Shown here piece after piece: positions 1 to 13,100 of a stretch of 64,000 bases of DNA. The stretch's first letter is position 1; every line of letters begins with the position of its first letter. The stretch is from Holothuria scabra (taxonomy: Eukaryota > Echinodermata > Holothuroidea > Aspidochirotida > Holothuriidae). The position numbers and the translations under genes were made by a program. Below the pieces are notes generated by a model. It had not been told where the DNA came from, did no database searches, and saw nothing but the letters and a program-made list of their open reading frames with translations. The stretch is taken from NCBI GenBank assembly GCA_037179385.1, contig CM074179.1:71261683-71325682 (forward strand). Reading direction: 5' to 3'.

Positions 1-2007
1 ACAAGGTGTTTCTCTTGATTGGCCGTTGCCATTGTATTGTATTGATTGTATTCTTTGTTCGGGTTAGGGATAAGGTTAGGATTAGGGCTATCGTTAGCCA
101 GTAAGAAAATTTTTTGTTAAACAGTGCGCATCTGATAAGGGGGCTTGAGGTTATATAATTCAGTTCACGGTCTGGTTGGGTATACACCATCCTTCCTCTG
201 TCTCCTTTTTCAATTTCTTTGAAGGGCAAGAGCATTAACTCACCAATATCTCACAATTTTCCTCTATCCTCTCAATATGAATACCTTTTGCATAAGTTAA
301 ACATATAACTTCTGGTAAATTTCACATTTGAGAAAAAAAAAATTACATGACTCTCAACAGCTAATCAGTTCGGACGACTGCACTTACATACCCTTAAGAA
401 ATACAAAAGACCACAAATCAAATATAAAAACCCAGCTCTGCAGTTTTTCCTCATTGGTTCCCCTAATAGTTGTAGCACTGGCCATCCTGTCATGTCATGG
501 CCTCCTTTGTGCATTACTCATTAATCCCCTATCTCGATCACTAAATGACTGTATCATTTGTCCTCAAAATCCTCCTGAACCATCCCTCCAAACAAAAAGG
601 AATAGGAGTTCGAATGGGGTCTACCTGATGTTCCAGAGGCTAAATGTTTCCAATTGGTTCAACTTCCCATGTTTTTGCATTGTCTCTATGATCGGTCCAT
701 CACTACAAGGTTGATATTCCCTGTTTTATGTTCTAACATTAAGGAACAAAGTACCGTGTGAACAGTGAACCGACCCTGGGAACACTGACATGGCCCTGTT
801 GAAATCAGGGTTAGAGTTAGGGGAAAGGGTCACAGGTTTTGTGATTAGGAGACACTGCATTATCAAGAAAAACTGAGGATTTATTTGAGGATTACTGAGA
901 GGGTGGGGTGGGGGAGTCAAAGAGAAATGGACTAGAAACATGATTTCGAAAAACACATGCCGATCCACCCTATCTGAACAACCATATGCAGGCCCAACAT
1001 TAAATCTTTCAGAAAATCGGTGACTGCCCTGTACTCCCACACCCCTATCTTCCAACAATCTCTCTGAAAAAAGCTTGTGCTGCAACATAATGATAATGGA
1101 TTTGTGGGAATAGTGGGCTGTAACCGCATCAGACCACAGGACATGCCAATTAAATTGGAGGCCTTGAGTTAAGGTTTTCCATGTGTGCTACAAATCAAAC
1201 TCCTCAGGAAAGTATACTGTGTGATAGGTTCATCTAAACATACTCATCAAAGTGATTTGCAGAGCCTGGTGATATGGTGTGCAATTGCACTCAGCTGGCA
1301 TGCGTCTAAATTCACGGTCTGAAATTGGGTAACTGCAAATGATCTTCTAGCTTCAAAAAGAAAGAGTAAAGCACTTAAACATTTCAAAAAATAGAGAACA
1401 GTTTCATTTAAATTTTCTCATGTTATATTATGCATCCATTTTTATCAGTTAGGCTTACATGGTTTGAAATACCAATTTTACACAAAAAATTGTGCACTGA
1501 ATGTCTAAATAGTTCATTCCTGTCTCGACGGATCCTCTCAGTAGAATAGAGAATGTCCTAAAACCAGAATGAAAAATTCTACTGCCATCCATAGAAACTC
1601 ATTACATTTGCAACACAATATGTTCTTCCGTTTCATTTGATAAACAAACTGCAAGGCTAAGTGATAAGTAAATACATCAGCTGACCATCAGCTTGGGGTC
1701 AGGTTATTCCTAAGTATTCAAAATGGAACTTATATTCTGCTATTTCTTTGTATGACAAAGCATTAATCAAATGGGAGCAGGGGGAAAAGGTCATCAGTGC
1801 TCCAAAACTGAGGAGAGAGGCTCTGGCCGACCAGATCAACTCAATCAAGTGGTCAGAAACTGTACTGAAAAATCTAATCCAAGTTATTAATTTCACATAG
1901 TACCTCTAGGCATAGTTTTAAATCATTCCAAAAAACCGTTTGCTTGAACCAGATGTGATCATCAGCAGAGACATTCGATTTCACTATTGAGCATTCCAAA
2001 TTAAGAA
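1..2007. other. No gene recognised
   Basis: I see no conserved protein, RNA gene or clear element here apart from the MITE fragment near 290-393. The short open frames have no recognisable motif and read like chance frames in AT-rich DNA. Scattered TTAGGG-like words near 60-90 and 810-825 are too few and irregular to be telomeric. Confidence 0.5.
290..393 (+). repeat. Fragment of TTAA-flanked MITE family 2
   Basis: This stretch matches the right half of the MITE at 6947-7207, sharing the word CTGGTAAATTTCACATTT, then ACATGACTC and the terminal GACGACTGC. It has lost an internal piece. A TTAA follows at 394-397. The left half is missing, so this is an old fragment. Confidence 0.5.
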
Positions 2008-2009
2008 AG

Positions 2010-2400
2010 GGGCCCAGATTGTGCACCCAACAATAATGGACTTCTATTTCCTTCACGTTCTCCTCCTATCCTTAAAGCCATGGCAACCCACCCTAATAGC
2101 CCTGAAATGTATATGTATGAACACTAACAGTATACAAAATACTGGCATTTGTCGTGAAAATAGTGATGACAAATGTAATTCCATTCTCTCCAAGGCATCA
2201 CCACTAAAAGACAGCCACGCCACCTGGAGTATAATCCACCAAGCCATTTTGCTTAAATGATATTCGATCTCCCTCACCCAACATTAATGGGAATTCTATT
2301 CCCTTCATGGCCTCCTCCTCCGCTTACAGCCATGCCACTCCACCCTAATGTAAATTTGTTCTGAAAAGTAGATGTATAAACAGTAATAATCTGTATACGA
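2010..2400. repeat. Two diverged tandem copies, ~260 bp period
   Basis: The stretch beginning CACCCAACAATAATGG near 2020 is repeated in diverged form beginning CACCCAACATTAATGG near 2276. Both copies go on to a TTCC.TTCA.G..CTCCTCC word, a CCATG.CA.CCCACCCTAAT-like word and a GTATAC word. No protein is recognised. Confidence 0.45.
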
Positions 2401-2688
2401 AGCACTCACCCAAACAGTAGCAATTCTCCTAATCTTCTTACTTAAGCCCCTCCCAGAGTTGTCTGAAATTCATCCTAATCCAGATACACTCTCAGTTTAT
2501 TGTTTCAAGGTGAGTATAGAAAACCTCAATTTATATAATCAAAACACTCTCAGTAACGTTCATGCTGTGTAATATAAGCTTTGGTACTCTTCATTGTTTG
2601 AATTAGCTGTCAATCAATGAGCTAAGCCAATTGAAAATTTTGGTACATCCGGACCAAAATTTTAGTTTGGGTTGAGAGGACTTGCCCT
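2390..2688 (+). mobile_element. MITE family 1 copy (TTAA type)
   Basis: This ~300 bp non-coding element has further copies at 6444-7261 (minus, interrupted), 16243-16545 and 60048-60343. Shared words include CAATTCTCCTAA, CAGTTTATTG and CATGCTGTGTAA, and the right end reads GTTTGGG.TGAGAGG followed by GCCCTTTAA. A TTAA lies at 2689-2692. The left end is degraded here. The TTAA target suggests a piggyBac- or Kolobok-type mobiliser, which is inference. Confidence 0.55.
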
Positions 2689-2699
2689 TTAAACAATTG

Positions 2700-4650
2700 T
2701 ACTCCTGTTGATTTGATTAAAAAGGGCAATTAAAGCATGAAATTTTAACAACTTGGCCCACAGTGAGAAAAGGCAAGACTTCAGTGAATGGCAAACAAGG
2801 TACGATTAAAGTGCTGAATTTTAACAAAGCAAAAACCTGAGTAGATGAAGAAATAACTTGGGGTACAGTGAAAAAAGACAAAATTTTTCTAAATGAGGTA
2901 GGACTAGAGTGTATACTGTTTGACAATGGTTATTAATTAACCAGCATATATCTGTCAATTTCATTATAAGGGTCAATTAAAGTGCTTATTTTTAACAAAA
3001 CAATGCCCTGACTGGCTGAAGGAAAAACTTGGCTCATAGCAACAAAAGAAGAGACATCACAAATTGGACTATAGAGTAAGATTAGGGTACATGTTACCAT
3101 TAAAAGAGCCAATTAAATAAGGTGTGCAATTTAAACAAAGCAATGTACTGAGTAGCTGAAGATTTAACATGTCTAACAATGACTAAAGAGAAATTTCTCA
3201 AAGTGGCAAACAATAGGACTATAATCATTCTTATAACTTCTTTTAAAATGGAAATAAGATCTTTAACTTTTGAAGCAAACAACACAAGTAGCTCAAAAAA
3301 TAACCTGTCTCACAGCTGTGATAAGAAGCAAACTTCTCCAGATGGCAAGCAATTAAAGTGCATGTGCATGTGCATGTGGCTGTACATCAGCTGGTCAGAT
3401 GCACATCTAATTGCCTTCAACTCTGGAAAGCAGCTTCACCTTACTTCAAAGATACTACACATCGCAACCAATGTAGTACTCACTTGGACGACAAATAAGG
3501 AGGAATTTGAGTGAGAGAACGTCATAACAGCTTAACGAATTATACTTCTGTCAACGAGTCATTTGAGGAGGAGGCAATTAGAGCATGGAATTTTAACAAA
3601 TCAATGACCTGATCGATCGATAGGGTGGCTGAAGAAATAACTTGGCTCACAGTAGGCAAAGGAGGGACTTCACAAATGACATACAAGGTAGGATTAGGGT
3701 ACATGTCACCATGGTGATTAATGAACCAGCATATACCTGTCGGCTTCTTTAAAACAACCAATTAAATTAGGTGCGCAATTTAAACAAAGCAATGTACTGA
3801 GTAGCTGAAGATTTAACATGCCTAACAATGACTAAAGAGAAATTTCTCAAAGTGGCAAACAATAGGACTATAATCATTCTTATAACTTCTTTTAAAATGG
3901 AAATAAGATCTTTAACTTTTAAAGCAACAACACAAGTGGCTCAAAAAAATAACTGTCTCACAGCTGTGATAAGAAGCAAACTTCTCCAGATGGCAAGCAA
4001 TTAAAGTGCATGTGCATGGGGCTGCACAGCTGGTCGGATGCACATCTAAATGCCTTCCACTCTAGAAAGCAGATTCACCTTACTTCAAAGATGCTACACA
4101 TCGCAACGAATGTATTACTCCCTTGGGCGACAGTTAAGGAGAAATTTGAGTGAGTGAACGTCATGACAGCTTTAAGAATTATAGTTCTGTCAACGAGTCA
4201 TTAGAGGAAGAGGCAATCAAAAGCATGGAATTTTAACAAAGCAATTACCTGATCAATAGAGTGGCTTAAGATGTAACTTGGCCCACAGTAAAGGAAGAAG
4301 AGACTTTGCAAGTTTGTGTACGAGGTAGGATTAGGGTACTGTACATATGACCATGTTCATAAATGAACCAGCACATATCTGTCAATTTCATTAAAAGACG
4401 CAATTAAAGTGCTCAATTTCAACAAAACAATGACCTGAGTGGCTGAAGAAAAAACTTGGCACACCGTAACAAAAGGAGAGACTTTGCAACTTGGAATATG
4501 AGGTAGGATTAGGTTACATGTGACCATGGTGATTAATGAACCAGCACACATCTGTCAATCCCATGAAAAGAGGCAATTAAAGAAATAACTTGGCCTATTG
4601 TAACAAAAGACAGGATATCTCAAAGTGGCAAACAAGGTAGGAGTATAGGG
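2700..4650. repeat. Higher-order tandem repeat block
   Basis: Short modules with words such as GCAATTAAAG, TTTTAACAAA, CCTGA.T.G.TGAAGA and ACTTGGC.CA recur about every 130-200 bp. A longer unit starting AGGTGTGCAATTTAAAC near 3121 is repeated as AGGTGCGCAATTTAAAC near 3769. That gives a ~650 bp outer period around a smaller inner one. No coding potential is apparent. Confidence 0.6.
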
Positions 4651-5590
4651 TACCTCTCAGCAGGCTTGCCTGGACGGTACATACTTGGGATGTATTAATG
4701 ATGAAACTTTCCTTACTCTGTATTAGTTACATAGTTTCTCTGCTTGCCTGATTAATTACATTTTATCCCCTCATATGCACTTGATATAGTCAGCTAGATT
4801 GCAATTATTGTTAACTGATTGACAGTAGCAAAGAAATTAGAATACTGAAAAAGTTGCATAACATTTAAGTTCCACTGACAGACGAGTCAAGCATATGCTA
4901 TTAGAATATCAACAACTATATGAATACTGAAGCTCACACTTGCTGAATTATTCACTGCACAAAACATTATTCATTGTAAGGAGGTAAACTTATAAATCCA
5001 AACTGGTGCATTAGAGGCCCGTTTTCGGCATGATCATACTGACTGGGCGAACATGGAAGCCACTGAGATATAAAACAGAAGACAGGATGCAATTTTTGAT
5101 ATATTACTCAAATTTCAAGATTCTCAAAGTGGGCAAAGAGACAAAAGACACTGCATTAATTAACCAGAAAACCAAAGGGCTTTGTGATTTCTTGCAAACC
5201 AAGTTTTTTGAAGTTGTGTTATGATGCAGGTCATGCGGTTTACAGACCTCAAATGAACCATGGATGGCCAGACCTCCTTTTTGGAAACCAGGTAGAAGCC
5301 ATTCAGTTAAAACTTGAAGAAGCCATACTTGGTAGCTATTGGATATCACCGGAGGAAAACAGTACCATGTAAAAGCTAGCACCACCTTTTGACCTTGCAT
5401 GACCCCTCAAGAACAACACTCGTGAAGAAACACTACAAAAGGCATATAATGAGCGACTTTCAAAGACATTGCATATGCATGGCATACGCTTAGTGGAAGT
5501 GTCAATTAGAAGATACTCACAAAACAGCCATTAATTACCCCTATATGAACTTTAACCTCAACTCTGTGAACACAACATGTAGCCATCCCT
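4651..5590. other. No gene recognised
   Basis: This is AT-rich DNA between the repeat block and element A. The short overlapping frames at 5030-5400 on both strands have no motif I recognise. Confidence 0.45.
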
Positions 5591-5599
5591 TACCAAACA

Positions 5600-5800
5600 T
5601 GAAGGCTATTATAGCCTTCAAATACCCTTCAAATACCATTCGAATGGTATAAAGCTGATATTTTAGCATTCGATACCATTCACACTTAGTATAGCATTCT
5701 CTGCAAACTTTTGAAGGCCATTGAATGCTATTTTGAATGCTATCTGAAAGCTATAGCATTCGAAATACCCTTCAACCCAATCTTTTAGCATTCACATGAT
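5600..5800. repeat. Left subterminal word array of element A
   Basis: GAATGCTAT, CATTCGA and TACCCTTCAA-type words recur in both orientations. Near 5600 there is an almost perfect palindrome, GAAGGCTATTATAGCCTTC. The same vocabulary reappears at 14455-14684. Confidence 0.6.
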
Positions 5801-6696
5801 CAGTTTGGAGGTCAAATATTTATGTTGGAATTTGATGAATACCACAGCTGCGACCAGCCAATCAAATGCTTTGATAAAGAAGAAAGAAGTCATATGAGCC
5901 CTTTTGTAATTTAGGAAACTCAGTTTGAATCCAGTTGTGCTGCCATTTTGAAGAGCTAGCTGTGGCAGAATACTGTACATTAATTTGTGAGAACAGTTTC
6001 TGTTTGATTGGTAAAAGGTGAGTACTTGTTTAACAATCATCCTTCCACCCTAACAGTATATTGTGAGTCAATAACATTTAGAGAAACTTATCAACAGAAT
6101 TAACCTTCAGATGATGCATAGCATTTACTTCTTTTATTTTGTTAGCTGTATGGACAGTGTGCTATAGTGTAGGCCTTCCCCCTACCATAGATGTGTATAG
6201 CAGAGCAGCCACACTCACTTTGCAGGTAATTGCCACTAGCTAGTGGTTTAGCATACATTGCAGCTAGAAGTGTGGTGTACAGCTGGACAAGTGAATAACT
6301 GAAACATATCTTTGAACCTATGCATACCCTATTGAAATTAATGCACATATAGGCCACTGCTGCATGAATGCACTGCTTAATTCTAGTCATAAACTTAGCA
6401 TATATTCATATGCTCAGACTCCTGTATTGCATACAGGGGTTAAAGAACCCATCCTTTCACCCTAAACTACAATAATTTACAGCTGGTTTACCAAATTCTT
6501 AATTGGCTCAGCTCTTTGCCTGACAGCTAATTCAAACAATGCGAGTACCAAAGCTTGACATTACACATCATGAACTGCACAGGCTGAAAGAGCATGTTTT
6601 GATTATGGAGCATGCATCCTGAAGCAATAAACTGAGATTGTGCCTGGGTGAGGATGAATTTCAGACAGTTGTGGGCAGGGATTTATATTTACTTAA

Positions 6697-6942
6697 ACGG
6701 CAAATGCAGTCCCCCCGATTTGCACAAGCTGAGATAATAATCATAATTGTTAATGGCTCTTGACAATCATGAGACAATGTGTTTTTCACTGAAATTTACA
6801 AGTAGTAATACTCTGGTTAACCTTGAATGTTGAATGTTTCAGCCTTAAAATATCCTAAAAGTTTCTTGGAAGAAAAATGACAGCAAAATAGCATCATTTA
6901 GTAGCTGTTTCAAGATAATTTTAGGGCGACTGCTCTTGAACT
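6697..6942. mobile_element. MITE family 2 copy a (246 bp)
   Basis: Flanked by TTAA at 6693-6696 and 6943-6946. The left end ACGGCAAATGCAGTCC matches the inverted right end TTAGGGCGACTGCTCTTG in its GCAGTC core. It has no coding content and abuts copy b, sharing the middle TTAA. Confidence 0.65.
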
Positions 6943-6946
6943 TTAA

Positions 6947-7207
6947 AGGTAAAGAGCAGTCCCCCCCCCCCAACTTATTTTAAAGAAAAACTAAATAAAT
7001 GACACAATTTTCATCGTATTCCTCTTCAAATTATCTATCATCACATTTTAAGACTTAACTATTGCATATCCAAGGTAAACCAAGCAGTTATTTCTGGTAA
7101 ATTTCACATTTCAAGCGAAAAAACATTGTCACATGACTCCCAACAGCCAATCATGAAACTGGACAGTCTACTACACTTCTTCAATTTGGGACGACTGCTC
7201 CTGCCCT
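6947..7207. mobile_element. MITE family 2 copy b (261 bp)
   Basis: Flanked by TTAA at 6943-6946 and 7208-7211. The ends are AGGTAAAGAGCAGTCCCC and, inverted, AGGGCAGGAGCAGTCGTCCC. The interior is shared with 23397-23641 and 59806-60035 (inverted) and with the fragment at 290-393. Confidence 0.7.
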
Positions 7208-7785
7208 TTAAGGTTAGAAGAATTGGTACTGTTTGGACTTTGGAGTGGGAAAACTGGGCCTTATATTTTTCAGTTCTGTACATTTAGAACTGTTATCTGT
7301 ACAGGTACTGCAGAAGGCCAGCTGACTCCAAATGAGCGCAGTGTGAATTATGTAAACAGATTACAGATATTAACATGTGTAGATGTCAACAAGTGTTATC
7401 ATCTTGCTAATTAAACTTTAAAGGGATCAAAGATACTGTTTCAATGCATAAATTCAGTTTTTTTTTTTCAAAGTTGCATGGTTGCAGTATATAATTTTTT
7501 TTTTACAGATAAATTTAGCTTTAGATGAGGTTCAAGTCTCAGTTTCTTTCCTACTGGTTTAGGTCGGGCCGGCTGGCCGCAGCATTTTTCCAGTTTCTAT
7601 GGAGTGTATTACAACACTGAATATTTTAGGTTGTTTCTGAAACTCCCACAGCCCCCACACCCACAACTTACTACTGACAACCAACAACCTTGGTTGTTTA
7701 AAACCTCCGCAACCCACAACTAATTATGCACAGCTTAACTTAAAGGCCTGGCGCAAGGTGGTTACCCAGGGAAAAATTCCTGTTG

Positions 7786-8098
7786 AGACCTGTTGAACAG
7801 GTATCAACAGGTACCTGTTGAACAGGTAATTGGAACAGGCACAACAGGTATGAACAGGTGTTAACAGGTATGAACAGGTCTCAACAGGTGTGAACAGGTC
7901 TTAACAGGTATGAACAGGTCTCAACAGGGAGTGAACAGGTCTAAACAGGGAGTGAACAGGTATGAACAGGTGCAACTGGTCTTCAACAGGTATAGCCTTA
8001 ACTGGTCTTCAACAAGTGCAACTGGTCTTCAACAGGTACAAATGGTCTCTAACAGGTACAACTGGTCTTCAACAGGTGCAAAATGTTTTAACAGGTAA
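7786..8098. repeat. AACAGGT word array (left subterminal zone of element B)
   Basis: More than twenty copies of AACAGGT or close variants (AACTGGT, AACAGGG) are spaced about 10-14 bases apart, mostly in one orientation, with variable 3-6 base linkers such as ATG, TCTC and CTTC. A short inverted counterpart sits at about 13475-13530. The spacing suggests repeated protein-binding sites rather than a slippage microsatellite. Confidence 0.75.
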
Positions 8099-8481
8099 TA
8101 CTGTACTATATAGTGATGAATTTTTCCAACAGGGAGGTTGGGGGTTCAATTCTGGCAAGGTCAGAGCAAGATTTGTGAATGGTTTGTTGTGTAAAACAGA
8201 GAGATCTAATTTACCTGTACAAGTACAACAAAAATTTGCACAAGACAAAATTTATTTGGCTATGATATACATACTGCATGTTTAGTCAAACCCTAGTAGC
8301 ATTCCATTGTAGCAAAGTGATGATAGATAGCACACATCATGTAGATAATAAGCCAGTTAAATGCTAAAAATTGAAAAATTCGTTAATCCACAGGTTTGAT
8401 AAATATCACTGACCCATATGAAAGAGAAGAAATTAAATATAGCAATACTGTATTTCATTTGAGACTTTATAATACACAATC

Positions 8482-8815
8482 GGGGTTCTAGCCAGACCAT
8501 TCAAACTGGGTGCTGCACCCAGTTTGAATTTACTTTTTTTAAGTCAGCACACACTTTGAAATTTCACCACCCAGTTTGAATTTCATCATATGCGTACTCT
8601 AAACATACTGTAGGCTACACTGCACAGTATCAGACACATAAACATTTAATTGATTGAATGATTGTGCTGATATTGGAAATAACCAAAAAATCAGGCAACT
8701 GACCACAGACAAATGTCATTTAGATCTTGAGATATGGCCAACATCATGTGAGAATGATGCAATGTTGATTAACTCCCATGATCCAGTTTGATATTTTTTC
8801 CTGGCTAGAATCCTG
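8482..8815. mobile_element. Possible MITE with palindromic core
   Basis: GGGGTTCTAGCCAG at the left is an inverted match to CTGGCTAGAATCCTG at the right (~330 bp apart). Just inside the left end is a 25-base near-perfect palindrome built on CAAACTGGGTGC. No target duplication could be resolved, so the call is tentative. Confidence 0.4.
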
Positions 8816-9248
8816 CATATTCCAAGTTTTGATCGCATAATGCTTTTCTATAACAGCTACATGGAAAGGTATGAGATTAGCAGGCTTGCTAGCCAGGTTG
8901 TGTGACACTTGTGGCTAAGGAAGAAAAAGCCCAAAAACATTGATTCGATTTTGGTTTAACTAAAGAGTGACAATGGAATTTTTCCAATTTAAATCAAAGT
9001 TTGATCAAAGTAAAAACTGTAGTTTAACTACTGTACTACAAACATGTATCAAGCAGTCATTTCCCAATTTCCAATACAAAACAAGTGTTTTTCGTGGTTA
9101 AAAGAATTGAAAGAAAAAGTCATATGAATCAGTCCTTTCACATATTTGCTAAATTAAAAAAAACAAAGATTTGTCCATGATAAAACATTTTCTTAAGTTT
9201 TGTCCAAGGCAAAAAATTTGGAGGGCCTTCAACCGCAAGGGGCTAAAG

Positions 9249-10118
9249 CAGGGTTGTCCAACCTACGGCCCGCGGGCCACAGTCCGGCCCGCCGCAAGGT
9301 TGCGTCCGGCCCGGCAGAAACTGATCTATAGTGTATTTTTTTAGTAAGCAGATTCATTGATAACGACTTTACGCTACGCCATTCGCTACGGAATGCGTTC
9401 AACCGTGCAAGTCTTCTATGAAACTGCGTAGCCTACATTAAAATAACATTCTTAATGCCTAGTTATACATTCCCGTGAAAACGCACGAACTGTGAGATTC
9501 CCCCTGTGCCCTATCGTCCATTTTGCATGTGTAGATAACGCGGAATGATACGTAGGCCTATGTCAAGTTCTCCGTTGCCGGCTTTGTGTTTCAATCTACG
9601 AAGTGAGATTGGACAGCGAACGGTTCGGGTGTCGATGCACGGTTAACGCGCACTAACTGCAGAGGGCTGTCGGCAACTTTGCAATGTGCCAAGGAAGAAA
9701 TTGGACCGTATCCCAAACATGTGTTGTTTAATCTCCCACTGAGCCACCTCCATGGAGTAAGCGAGGTAAGTGCTTATTTTTTTTATGAAATAATTCATTT
9801 CGAATGTCTGCTACATGTAACTACACTGGAGTGTGGTCCACAATGGGCTTGGTATAATGAATGATTCAGGAGGAACATGAAAAAAGTTTAACCGGAATAT
9901 TCTGCCGAAACACCATCTTTTTTTGCTAAAATTTGTCCATCTGTTCTATCAAAAACGAAAATGAATCAGTGTTCTCCACGCTCAATGATTGCATTTTGTT
10001 GCCATGAGCTTCATACATAAGTTTGAAAGAAAAAAAAAAGGAGTGTAAAGTATGCGGCCCCTCGTCCACTCATAACCATTACATGTGGCCCGCCGCTGAA
10101 AAAGGTTGGACAACCCTG
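9249..10118. mobile_element. hAT-type non-autonomous element (870 bp)
   Basis: The termini are CAGGGTTGTCCAACCT and, inverted, CAGGGTTGTCCAACCTTT. Both ends carry the CGGCCCG-rich subterminal text common in animal hAT elements. An exact 8 bp duplication, GGCTAAAG, flanks it at 9241-9248 and 10119-10126, the hallmark of hAT integration. No full transposase frame is present. It sits inside element B and is younger than B. Confidence 0.88.
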
Positions 10119-10126
10119 GGCTAAAG

Positions 10127-13100
10127 GATAGTCTTCAGCTATTACAAGTTCCATGAACAATTACATTAAAGTGTAAAATGTTGCATTGCATTCTTCTGTC
10201 ATCAAATGGGTTTTACCGAATGTTTCAAATTTCCCAATTAGCCATCCTCCTACAGTATTGGCCAGGTACTCATCTCAGTGTATCATACAGTACCAATGAC
10301 GAACTTTCAAGTATAAGCAGGAGTGTTCAAATTTTCAGACACTGCAAAAGAAATGTAGAGCTATGAAACCGGTACATCTGTCTTTTTGCAAATAGTCCTA
10401 CATGTATATAGCCATACGTAGCTAACATACTGACATGCACTAGTGAATTCATTTGGACGGTTTTCTGCTAGTAACAGCTTCACATTAGTTACATTATCCA
10501 TTTTCTCAAAAGTACAGCAGAGTACAGTACAGTACTGTAGGTCTCCAATCTATAAACTCATTCACTCTGCAGGAAACATTTGAAAGGTACTGCAGTACTT
10601 GCTAACATCTGTCCTGGCTATGTTTCAAGAATTCGATGGCCAACACAGCTCAAAAAGTAAAAAGATATTGATGGCAGGCTCAGAAGATATTCCCAGGCAA
10701 ACCATTTTTTACTGGAAGTACGAATACATATTTTGATCAGTCCGAAGAACACAGTGCATTGCTAAATAACATTTTAAAGTTTCACAGATAAGGCGTATTA
10801 ACTCCGCCAGTTAAGGCTCTTTTAATGCCAATTGTACCGTGATTCCAATCCACTACAGGCTGATTTCGCTAAATGACAGAACTTCTGAACATAGCTGTAA
10901 ACAGGTTAGCTATTGAAGATACAACGGCAAATACTGTAACTCCCTCATCTGTGTAGTGTTTCACCAAACTCACGCTGTTAATGGAATAAAAAATAAATAA
11001 ATTTTAAACACAATGCAAATCAATGCAGATTGAAGAAAAATAGTGATTACACTTTCATATTAAATATGAACAGTATTGGAGAGTCCCCTTCCCCCACAAC
11101 ACCAACCCACCAGGACCTTTATGTACAGATCGAATAAGCTTTTTTCAGTACAACTGGCAGTGTTTGTTTGTGACTTTATATACAGTACCTAACTTTGAGT
11201 CAAATTTTTTGAGATGCCATGGGGATACTTAGGATAAAACTATGACACTACTTAAGTACAAGCATTACAATATGCATAGGCCTACAGTAACCCTAGGTCT
11301 TAATTAAACTCATGATCTAGACTTTAAGCAACTGACAATACTGAAGTGGACGGAGGTTATGCAGTGAGAAATTTAGTATTGAGTATTAAAAATCATGAGT
11401 AACATTGTTCAGCATTGATTTAATCCAAGTCTTCATAAAAATAATTACTTTGACCTACAGTTATCTCCCATCCCCTAACCTTAAAGGGAAATTTTGCAGT
11501 TGAAATGTCAAATGTTTCAACATAACATTCATAGAAAATAGCTGAAGGCATAGTCAAACTGTTCATTGTCAAACATACTGTACACCCCAGCAATAGCTTC
11601 ATCTCAAAACATTATGAATGAGAAGGGCGCTGAAAGTTGCACAATCTGAAATTTTGAAAGTTTAGGTACCCTAAACAAATTTTTCTAGAGCAAAAAATGT
11701 CAAGCTTAGGGAAACTTATCTTGAACAGAAGACCACCATACTGCATTAATTTAATCATTTATCCACCAGGGGCCAGTGCCAATAAAATTGGTTTAAAAAG
11801 GATGAAATTTTCTGTTAAGCAAATGCAATATTTCCCTTTAACCCAACCCTCAATTTAACCATGATTAAGGCAAGGTACAGTAGCCTGTAGAACAGCCCTT
11901 CGACAGGGCTGTGCATTATGTTCAATTTGTTCAAAGGCCATATACTGTATGGCAAATTCCACACCATTGTGTTGCCTAATGGAACGAGCCTACAGTAATT
12001 ACATAAGCCATCATGTGGCGGAACATAGATGGTTAGTTCAAAGTTCAAATATGTTCTAAATTTGAATCATTCTTTTCTTCAATTAATTAAAACATCATTA
12101 AGAATTAATTCTGGCTTCAAATTGTGTGGTAAAACTGACACTTTTGCATCGATCAGTGAATAAATAAGCATGTAAATGAGGTGTTCGAATGTAGAACCTG
12201 TTTAAATTTTGAACCAGCCACTGTACATACATACATGATACACTACAACACCATTCAAGGTTATGGCTGGGCCTATAGGCTATAGGCTTAAGTTATGCTT
12301 ATGGTATAAAAACACCTTTATATCCACTTGAATCCCCAGCTTTCATTGCCCAAATTTGACTGATTTTCCCATGCAGCAAATGGAGGAAATTATACTTGAA
12401 ACTTGGATGTGTGCACTATATTTACAGTTTAGGCATAGGCTGTATACTGTAACTGTAATGTAAGTGTAATGTATACTGCAATAGTAACGTTACAACACAA
12501 GTACAGTAACGTTAGACCTAACGTTAGGCCTAGCCTAGGCTAATGTTTATGGTTAAGCCAAACAGAACAGTGATAATTAAATACTATTTGCCCACCCACC
12601 ATGACCCTCAAATTGCACTGCATTTTGGTGTAAAACTGGACCAACAAATGGATCATAAAACATAAATGACTTACTCTGCTCCAGAGTATTTTTGTAAAGA
12701 AATCTTCCTCTGCTGCCTTCACTTTCATTGTACTGTACCTTTTTGAATTTGTGAATGTGACGCATGCTCAGACAACTCGTACTCAACTCTGGCTCTGTAC
12801 TGTACAGTGTATGCATGCAATAGTAGTAGTAATAGTACATGCAGTATGTGCACAATATACACAGGCAGCTGTTATCTAGCAACCTTACTCAACAATGTGT
12901 GTGCAGAGAACTGTGTCACTGCAAAGGGGCCATGAAGGTAATCCTTTGTTCAAGCAAACTATTGCTTTGTTATGTGCATTGCTTCACAAGAGATAAGAAG
13001 CTTGTATACTTAGAGAGCAGCAAAGGTATTTAGACTGTTTTGCTACTATGTGGTATGAGAAGAAGAGAAGATAAAATAAAAATGAAGCACTTGGGTAAAT

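Larger units (their letters stand above)
6444..7261 (-). mobile_element. MITE family 1 copy, interrupted by two MITE 2 insertions
   Basis: TTAA at 6440-6443 is followed by the reverse complement of MITE 1 up to about 6692 (CACCCTAAACTAC, CAATAAACTGAGATTG, CAGTTGTGGGCAGGG). The remaining end resumes at about 7212 (AGAAGAATTGGTACTG TTTGG). The gap at 6693-7211 is filled by two abutting MITE 2 copies with TTAA at each joint. The outer right end reads TTAT rather than TTAA. Confidence 0.6.

Noticed and set aside
60..92. TTAGGG-like words suggesting telomeric repeat
   Set aside because: Only a few irregular GGTTAGG/GGATTAGGG words occur, without a tandem run.
7786..8098. AACAGGT array as a CRISPR array
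   Set aside because: The repeats are 7 bases with 3-6 base linkers, not 24-40 base repeats with unique spacers, and the array pairs with an inverted partner at the other end of a transposon.
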